Origin: Moniliophthora roreri
Lineage: Eukaryota > Basidiomycota > Agaricomycetes > Agaricales > Marasmiaceae
Direction of reading: 5' to 3'
Assembly: GCA_001466705.2 (NCBI GenBank)
Contig: LATX02000175.1
Coordinates: 248,001-312,000 of the forward strand
DNA: 64,000 nucleotides
Position numbers and translations under genes: made by a program. The notes beneath the pieces are model-generated. The model saw only the letters and a list, made by a program, of their open reading frames with translations, ran no database searches and was not told the origin of the DNA. Below, piece by piece: positions 56,508-64,000 of this stretch (within the stretch, counting starts at the first letter, position 1; every line of letters starts with the position of its first letter).

Positions 56508-57736
56508 ATGTTCAAGTCCACCTTGATTCCTATTCTTTTTGCTACATATGCTGCAGCGCACGGATATGTAGCTGATATCACGATCAACGGCAAATCCTTT
56601 CACGGAAACGTTCCCAATGGCCGCACCGATCCCAGTATTATTCGGCAAATCAGCGACGTCGGACCTGTAAAGGGTGCTGATAACAAGGACATTAACTGTG
56701 GCATCAACGCTCAGTTGGCACAAAATATCGCACAAGCAAATCCAGGTGACGAGATCACCTTTGACTGGAAGGGTGGTGATGGCAGTAACGTGCGTCTAAA
56801 GTTTTTTTTTCTTCATTCTGCTATCTGCGCGTCTAACCATCACCATCGGAATAACAGTGGCCTCATAATACCGGACCGATGCTTACATATATGGCCTCGT
56901 GCGGATCGGAGAGCTGCGACAAGTTTGATTCCTCGACAGCCCGGTGGTTCAAAATCCAACAAGTCGGACGGAAAGCCAAAGGCCAGGAATGGGCCCAGGC
57001 CGATCTCATGCAGGGAGCAGTGGCCAAGCTCAATATCCCTTCCACCATAGCGCCCGGCAACTACATCATCCGTCACGAAATTATCGCTCTCCACCTTGCT
57101 GAGAACTTGGGTGGCGCAGAGTTCTATCCCAGTTGTGCTCAATTAAAGATTGGCGGTAATCAGAATGGCAAACCGCAGGACAATGAGCTCGTAAGCTTGC
57201 CCGGAGCCTACCACGATGACGACCCAGGTATCGAGCTCAATGTGAGTCTCCCTTGTTCTCATATATTAGCCGATATTAACACTCATTCGTCCCAGGCCTT
57301 TGATGCAAATGCAGATTACACCTTCCCTGGTCCCGCCATTGCCAAGTTTGTATCTGACTCTCCTTCAAATGGAGACTCGGGCTCTACGTCGGGTGGAAAC
57401 ACCAGTTCTAACAACGGCAATAACAACGGAAATAGCAATGGTAATAATGGCAATGGTAACGGCAATGGCAACTCGAACAATAACGGCGGTAATGGCACCA
57501 ACAATGGCGGTAACGGCACCAACAACGGGAACTCGGGAATATCTGCGTCATCCAACTCACAGACGAGAAAGTGCAACCTCAAGAAACGCGTTGTCTATGT
57601 CACCAAGCGTTCCGAGGATGTAGAAGAGCGTGACTACCGAGACGTCGTGAGGATGTACAGGCCGAAGCATATTTCTCGAGTCATGAGGAATCTCTTGAGC
57701 AAACCTGGTTTCGGTTTCGGGGAGACGACGCGATGA
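56508..57736 (+). CDS. AA9 lytic polysaccharide monooxygenase
   Basis: Exons 56508-56789, 56858-57241 and 57296-57736 give 368 aa. Signal peptide MFKSTLIPILFATYAAA is followed by the mature His of HGYVADITI, the first copper ligand. The second His is in WPHNTGPMLTYMASC, and the axial/second-sphere segment reads RHEIIALHLA then GAEFYPSCAQLKI with the axial Tyr; the usual Gln of GxQxY is Glu here. AA9 enzymes cleave cellulose and some hemicelluloses oxidatively outside the cell. No CBM1; instead a Ser/Gly/Asn linker of about 60 residues leads to a basic tail (KKRVVYVTKR, RDVVRMYRPKHISRVMR). Signal of plant-biomass decay. Start confirmed by the signal peptide. Confidence 0.95.
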
Positions 57737-58131
57737 TCTAGTTTTGCATGCGCGGTGTGAAGGAATTTAGAATTGTATAATACATTGGAAAGGGTATATG
57801 TGCTATTCGTTTACGATGGTCCCAAAGGCTGACTTGCCCATTGTAGTTGTATAATGACACGACACCGTCACGATATTTCACTTGGTATTTATTCACCTCA
57901 CTTATTCCCTCTTGGGCTCGCTGCGATTATCTACCATGTGTCTATAGCTTATTTTGTGCTGTATCTATCCCTCGATCTTGTCAATGTTGATCATTGTCAA
58001 GTTAATAATAATAATAATATCATCTTTGTTCTCTAAACAGTGGATCTAAGTAAACGACACTGGTTCTAAGATGAAACTTGTACGATAACCATGCAATTCT
58101 ATCGGGCTCAAAAAGACAAGAAGAAAGAAAA
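57737..58131. other. convergent 3' region
   Basis: About 400 bp between the AA9 gene and the minus-strand transporter, AT-rich, with an ATAATAATAATA run near 58008. No gene seen. Confidence 0.4.
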
Positions 58132-60178
58132 CTAAACCAGTGCCCACAAGCGCCTATCTTTGGCAAAGCGAGCTGAACATGGAGAGAATGGGTAAGAACA
58201 TATAGAAACCATGACCCAGCTGTAAGTACCCACCATATAATATACACACAGCTCCAATAATCTGCATTCCACCAGAATAAAAAGTAACGGCTTTCCAATC
58301 ACCGCCGGAAGCAGAAAGTATAGCACCACCTATCGCTGAGCCGGCAATTTGTCCTAATGACCAGTCAGCAGCCCCGCTCTTTTTTCATTAGGATATATCG
58401 CGTGCAAGATACACACCCGGCGAATTAGCCAAAAGCATGAACCCAGATATCGTCGAAAGACCTTCTAAACTGAATAGAGATGCACAGACGACGGGTAAAA
58501 GACTGAGGAACCATGATCCGATGAATCCATTGAGTACGGAGAAGACGAGTATAGCAGTATATGATTTTGCAAAGGTCCAGAATACCATTTGTAGCAGCCC
58601 GCCGACAAAGAAAGAGCAGAAGAACATGTTTATGGGTCCAAAGTAATCGGCTAGACGACCGGCAACGATCTATGTTATGTTAGCGAACGAGAACGAATGC
58701 TGAGATCGACGCAAGATCCTTACTCGACCAATTCCAACTGGACAAGGTGTCAGTGACGTGAAAGATAGAGGGTCAGCTAGGGTACTTACGGGAAAAATTC
58801 ATCACAATGAGAGGCACAGTGACCAAAAGTGACTTGGGGTCCAAGTATGTAACGAACTGTTTAGTATATGTAGAACTGAAATAATACGGAGACTAGGTAA
58901 CTTTGTCAGTTTTTGATGTCGTCGAGAGGCTAACAGTAGACTTACAAGGTAGCCAAAGATGCCAAAGAAGATGGACCCTAAGAAAATAATGAGCCATGAG
59001 TGAAAGATGTGAGAGGACTCGGGAAAAGGTACTACCTGCCACCGACCAAAAGCTACCTCCAACATGCTTTGGCATCCATCGCTTTTTGGTGCCCCTCAAA
59101 CTAGGAGGAAGGGGTCTCTCTTTTATTAAAAGGAATGCAATGATCCACACAAATACATGCATGTGTGCGTAGATGATCATTGTCTTTTTTAGTCCTAGAT
59201 TTACGATTCTGTGTACAAGATCGTTTAGTGGCCGAACCTGGGGAAGCAATCGAATCGATGCTCACAATTGCCGAACAACGAGCGTTTGAAAACCTCCCCC
59301 GATTCCCGAGCCGCTAACAGCAAAGCCAGAAGCCAGGCCACGATTTTTGTAAAACCACTGCGATGGCAAGGACACGTACAAGGGCATAGCAATACCTTGT
59401 GCAAATCCAAGGAGGCCACCTTGGAAAAGAAAGATATGCACGATTTTGGTTGAGAATGCAGACACCAATAGACAGATGTACGTGAGTACACAGCTAATGA
59501 GTATCATTCTCTGCAGCCAGCCTGTGAGCGTAGTACGTAAATCCTCGATCGATAAAACAAACTTTGTATCCGCTATAGAAATTCATGAAAAGGGAGCCTT
59601 GTGCAAAGAACAAGATGACCTACAATCTATCGCCCAGCCCTCCAGCTACATATGCTGTAGCGTTCATCACCTACTCGAGCATTGATGAGCCACTGGTTTC
59701 AAGATTAGTCAGGAAGAAAATGATAGTGCTAACAAAATTGACTAGTCCTGCAACGGTACTGAGAGTGCTGAGGGAAGTTCCTGGAAACATGGTAGTGTGG
59801 TAGTAGTCTTGCAGGACACCCCATGCGAGGCCCCATGCCCTAGGTGGTATATCCATCGATGAAACGATCAAAACAGTTACGGAGGACTTACATGGTTGTG
59901 CATGCGAACATAAAGCACCCGAGTACCACCAGCCATGCTCTGAGACCACCGTCAGGATACCATTCCTCTTCCGAGATGCTACTGGTCTCTGGACACGGTG
60001 CACTGTTTCGAGATATTTGCTCCTTTTCGCAGGTATTCGGCACGTAGGAGCCTTCCGCTGGCCCGGGACAATTCGAAGTGGCGAGCATAGCTTCGGGGGG
60101 CAAAACTTCTGCAGATCGTACGTTCGACATTCTGCAAAACCTCGGTGTCGCTTTGTAGTAGTGCAGAGAAGAAGACAA
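58132..60178 (-). CDS. MFS transporter, monocarboxylate (MCT/Mch) type
   Basis: A minus-strand gene of several exons. The N-terminal leader ends EEEWYPDGGLRAWLVVLGCF, the MCT entry signature (PDGGWGW-like). Then WGVLQDYYHTTMFPGTSLST, GGLLGFAQGIAMPLYVSLPS, QWFYKNRGLASGFAVSGSGI and GGFQTLV, the N-terminal half of the fold; later NMFFCSFFVGGLLQMVFWTF, SLLPVVCASLFSLEGLSTIS, GFMLLANSPG, AIGGAILSASGGDWKAV and, after a last intron, ILYARFAKDRRLWALV. Fungal members carry monocarboxylates or riboflavin across the plasma membrane; substrate unknown. Alternative start Met codons exist at MSNVRSAEV. No frame lesion seen. Confidence 0.85.
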
Positions 60179-60993
60179 GAGGGCGCTATGGGTTTAATCA
60201 AAAAATGAGAAGTTTAAATATGTTTTTTCATTCTCTAGAAGGACGGGGAGCTTTATCGACGCTATGTATCAGCACGTTCACCTTGGGCTTGAATACGTGT
60301 TTGGAAGGGTCCTTGGAACGCTTTTTTATGACTCGTTCACATCATGAGGAGAACCTAGTAAAACCCTGTCGGGTTCGGCGGTCCGAAGGGAACAGTGATA
60401 TTCCGACGATGATTGTAGGGCGTCTTGGCACCAATCTCAAAGCCGAGCAGCTACGGACATCAACCTGGGCCGCAGGGGACTGTTCGGGTATGGACTAGTG
60501 AAGCTGAGAACGGTCAAAGGACGATATCATTGAGAATGGGAGACAAACTTTATGAAGGTAACTTCAAAGCTAGCCCAATACCGGCAGTTCGTAAATACCG
60601 TTCAATTTCCCGAAGTTCGCCAGAAAGCAGCCCCAGAAAGTTTCGAGTTGTGTTTTTGACCAATAATTAGCGAGGCAACTGGCATAGCGGGATTTAACAA
60701 AGGACAACCAGACTCCAACTCCAGTCCCACATAGCATCGAGAGCATTGCTAGCAGACGTTGAAGTTGATAATGGTGATAAGGAGCGGAGTTTTAGCGCTG
60801 GTTTTCGGATACAGTCCATCATTATCATTGATATTATCATTATTGACGACAGCAACGGTCACATTGTCGTCCTCGGACTTCTCAAATTGCAAATTTGGAC
60901 CAATATTGAGTGAAGGTAACATACATATCGGGCAGCTGACTGGTGAGTTTGTCATCTACACCATACGTCCCAAATTCCAGTTCTGACGACGAC
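60179..60993. other. divergent promoter region
   Basis: About 800 bp between the minus-strand transporter and the plus-strand dehalogenase-like gene; frames here have no domain. Holds both promoters. An ATT/ATC-rich run lies near 60820-60850. Confidence 0.4.
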
Positions 60994-62080
60994 ATGGATG
61001 GTATCGAGGCCTTGATATTCGACGTTTTCGGGACGACCGTTGATTGGCGTAAATCGGTAGTGAAGGAATTGCAGGAAATAGGAGAGAAGCATGGTCTACC
61101 ATGTACGCATTGTGGACGCGATGAGCACAGCTGGAATGACTCAATTGCATCCTAGTTTCACCAGAGGACTGGGGAGATTTTGCCGACGAATGGAGGGTAG
61201 GGTACATGGAAAACACGTATGCAAAACAGTCGTATTTCCGGTGAAGTGCTACATACTTACAATGCGGCCAAAGGCGCCGGATCGCAGGCGGAGGAAGCGG
61301 TACTAATGACGTCGACACCATGCATCGGGAGGTAGACAATTCACCTACTCACCATTTCGAGATTCACAACCAGTCTTAATTGGATAGATCCTGGAGGGCA
61401 TGCTCAGTTCGGAACGTTGGTCCAAAGTTGGCTCTGTCCTTGATGAGCCTGCTCGAAAACATTTGAACTTCGTATGGCATCGCTTAGAAGGTTCTCTTCG
61501 CCGGCAGCGTGTTCTAGCTCGTGGACTCATATCTCGCTTGCCTCTGTCCAGGTTGGCCGGACACTGTTTCAGGATTATATGGTTTGAAGAAGCATACGAT
61601 CGTGACCTGCCTGTCGAACGGAAATATACGTTTGTTGGTAGACATGGTACGTCTACCGTTCCTCGTTCGGCATTTATACATACCGGTCCTGATTCGATTC
61701 TAGGCGAAGTTCGCGGATTTACCTTGGGACGCCATCTTCTCTGCAGCCCTCTTCGATTCTTACAAACCGCAAGTCACCCGTGTCGTCACTTAAAACCTCT
61801 TTAACGAATTCAACGTAGAAATCCCAAAACTTATCAAGGTGCTCTCCGGCACCTTGCACTTAGTGAAACACCCCACAAAGCGGCAATGGTCGCAGCTCAC
61901 ATCTTCGATCTCCGTAGCGCTGCAAAAGTAGGCCTCAAGACCATATACGTACGTCGGACCAATGAAGAAGAAGATGGTGTGAAAGCAGAAGATATCAAGA
62001 GTAAAGCCGAGGGTGGAGAAGTGGACGTAGTTGTCAATTCCATTGAAGAGCTGGTGCATTTATTCGCCAATGCCAAGTAG
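60994..62080 (+). CDS. 2-haloacid-dehalogenase-like HAD hydrolase (type II)
   Basis: Seven exons, 60994-61102, 61156-61216, 61274-61331, 61388-61490, 61552-61646, 61704-61768 and 61819-62080, encode 250 aa. HAD motif I is EALIFDVFGTTVDWR (nucleophile Asp in FDVFGT), motif II TCLSNGN, motif III Lys in NPKTYQGAL, with MVAAHIFDLRSAAKVGLKT for motif IV; type II haloacid dehalogenase features WRVGYMENT and MHREILEGML are present. Family enzymes hydrolyse L-2-haloacids; fungal homologues often act on other small substrates, so chemistry is inferred only. The sixth intron starts GCAAGT and ends GTAG (GC-AG). The start is the ATG at 60994; an upstream exon cannot be excluded. Confidence 0.88.
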
Positions 62081-62235
62081 TTCAGCTGCATCGTGTACAT
62101 AGTTACAAATTTTACAATAAGCTACCCAAGAATGTATGCAAAACGGTCACTAGTGAAGATTGCGCACTGAGTGAGGTATAAAGACACAGCTACACGGCTT
62201 GTCGAAAAAGAATATGGTGGAGTTTAGTTTGGACG

Positions 62236-64000
62236 TCATAGGGCGGATTGCGAAGGTTCCATATTCGCGTCGGTGCTTAAAGTGGCCTTGCGAGGAGATC
62301 CTGATGAGACCCGAGAATCGACGCCAACTGCATGTAGCGCCAACCGGATTACACTCGTCATAGCTCTATCATCCAAAGAGCTGGGCAAATCTTCGCTGTC
62401 AGGACAAAATGATATCTCCTGGAGCGCGCCTTGTCCCTGAGATAGGTGTTCCTTCGCCTTATCGAGGTTTTGAAGATGTCCAATGATTTTATTCTGCACA
62501 TCACAGTCCAGTTCATCTTCATCATCAGCCTCGTCACTGACCCATAACCTGAACGACGACTCGCCTTCTTCGTCAAGCTCCGTGAGAGGACTGCCTGCCT
62601 GATCCATGGAAGAGTGATCCCGGCTGGGTGTGAGGTCAGGCACGGTATCACCGTCCGGGAATGGTATCTTTGGCGGCGGACGACCAACATAATATCGGAT
62701 CCGATTTGCTGCTGATGAGCAAACGTTTGAGCCTTCGCTATCCATCTCGTTCCCATCCAGATCACTATGAGGTAGTTTCCAGCAACGCTGAACCTTTCCG
62801 ATAAACACCCGCCGTTTCTGTTTGCGTTTCTTGCGATTGTCACCAACGGGCTGGATCACAATTAGATCCTCGCTACCTCCCTCCTTAATGAATCCCCTTG
62901 CAATGATCTCGTTAGAGCTTAGATCATACACCGGGCCCCAATACTCAACAGGTTCGTTGATGATCTCCAGCGCTCGTATCTTGGCTATCTTCTGCGCGCG
63001 AGTAGATCTGGGGGCCACTGGCACTGAAGCCGCTGTCCGCTTTTGTCCCGGCGTCGTTTCCTTGCCTCTAAAGCTAATAGCATCACGCAGAGATATATAT
63101 ATTTCGCCTCGGCGTTTGCTGCACAGATCACAAACGCACTCATCACGACAGGCAGGGCATATGAAAAGCGCCAACGACCGCAAGGACTGCACAATATCTT
63201 CGTACCTATATAACCGTTAGGCCACGGAGACTGGTAAAACTGGCGCCACCTACCGCAGTGCAATGCATCTGATGCAGTAATTTCGTTCGCAGTCAGGGTT
63301 TTCGCATGCAAAATGGACCTTGAAGCTGCGTCTCCTGCACTGGTGGCAATTGAGCGATTGAAGTCCTTCTGGCCACGTCCACCTGCTGACTTGAGTCCAA
63401 TCCTGGAGAACTTCATTTTGGGGTAACATATCGACGATGTAGGCAAATGGGCCATCTTCTCCAGCATCATCTTGACCTTGACGGGGCTCAGAGTCCATCT
63501 CGTCATATGCTGTAGGCACTTCGATGTTGAGGTCAACGTCAGAACTTTCTTCCGCACCAGTCACGGTTCGACTCGAGCCTGAGAGACTGTGACACTGGTC
63601 CGCCAGTGGGCTAGGTGAGCCACGAAAAGACTCCGCCTCAGATTTGGTGCCATGGACTATATCCTGAGCGCTAGAAGCACTGCCTGTGCTGTACCCGGAA
63701 GTATCATGATATTCGTCGTCAAAAGAAGATATCGAGGTGTCCACGGTAGATTCCACCTGAGATTCGTTATCATGAAATAATGACCTGATCTGCGCGAATT
63801 CCATGGGGGAATCAAGTTCGGGTTCAGGTGTTCTGCTTCTTCGTAGTGATAATACTGTTCCGTCATGCTCTTCATTGTCTGATGATCCATACTCTCCCAG
63901 GACCGCTAAGCAGCGTTTGAGCTCTGATGACGGGCGTGGTTTGACCGATATAACACGGGATACCGACCGAGGTGGGAGTCTATTACCATCAAAGTACTCC
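62236..64000 (-). CDS. zf-4CXXC_R1 (CDCA7-like) protein, 5' end beyond the window
   Basis: Two visible exons: 64000-63254 (open to the window edge) and 63205-62236, spliced by a 48-nt intron. The zinc domain is split by that intron: CHQCRRRSFKVHFACENPDC, CIRCIALRYEDI, then LFICPACRDECVCDLCSKRR, matching the four CXXC pattern of zf-4CXXC_R1, known from CDCA7/JPO proteins that help the HELLS remodeller bind DNA. Upstream is a Ser/Asp/Glu-rich segment, downstream a Lys/Arg block (RKKRKQKRRV) and another acidic region. Likely nuclear. At least 570 aa are seen; the start lies right of the window. Fungal members are divergent, so orthology to CDCA7 is unproven. Confidence 0.85.

Noticed and set aside
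1..64000. CRISPR arrays, bacterial operons, rRNA genes
   Set aside because: No regularly spaced repeats, no rRNA-like sequence; intron-rich genes show a eukaryotic nuclear window.

Overview
The window is nuclear DNA of a filamentous, probably mushroom-forming basidiomycete (Agaricomycetes). The reasons are: genes cut by many 45-70 nt GT..AG introns, a DUF6533 seven-helix-type membrane protein, Zn2Cys6 regulators, F-box-like genes, an AA9 lytic polysaccharide monooxygenase, small secreted cysteine-containing proteins and a chromodomain Ty3/gypsy retrotransposon. I built gene models by hand from reading frames and splice sites; lengths quoted are from those models, and nothing was checked against a database.

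1-10 kb looks like a catabolic cluster: the 3' part of an ATP-dependent 5-oxoprolinase (+), a D-glutamate cyclase of the DUF1445/UPF0317 family (+), a Zn2Cys6 regulator (-) and an anion:cation-symporter-type MFS permease (-). The cyclase makes 5-oxoproline from D-glutamate and the oxoprolinase opens 5-oxoproline to glutamate, so the two enzymes form a short pathway with its own candidate regulator and transporter.

10-22 kb holds a small secreted protein, an F-box-like gene, a hypothetical protein and a very long SNF5 gene (SWI/SNF core subunit, about 1,672 aa, with a Met/Gly-rich N-terminus and an embedded GATA finger). A broken tandem copy of the 3' end of SNF5 lies just beyond it. A split tRNA-like Pol III gene follows at 22.4 kb.

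22-35 kb contains a second secreted paralogue, a 12-exon DUF6533 gene, an acidic hypothetical protein, and then a decayed zone: two pseudogene copies of an isochorismatase-like hydrolase and a frameshifted third secreted paralogue.

35.4-42.3 kb is a 6.8 kb dead Ty3/gypsy chromovirus on the minus strand with 191-bp LTRs, a nested solo LTR with a perfect 5-bp target duplication, and a self-priming signature. A block from about 32.3 kb to exactly the right LTR edge is strongly CpG-poor, as expected from methylation and deamination.

42.3-64 kb returns to ordinary gene-rich DNA: the intact isochorismatase-like gene, an APC15-like subunit, DPB4 (DNA polymerase epsilon / chromatin histone-fold subunit, with a 7-nt microexon and a GC-AG intron), a regulator combining two C2H2 fingers with a Zn2Cys6 cluster, a pair of related hypothetical genes flanking an F-box/LRR-like gene, the AA9 LPMO, a monocarboxylate-type MFS transporter, a 2-haloacid-dehalogenase-like HAD enzyme (second GC-AG intron) and the 3' part of a zf-4CXXC_R1 (CDCA7-like) protein running off the right edge.
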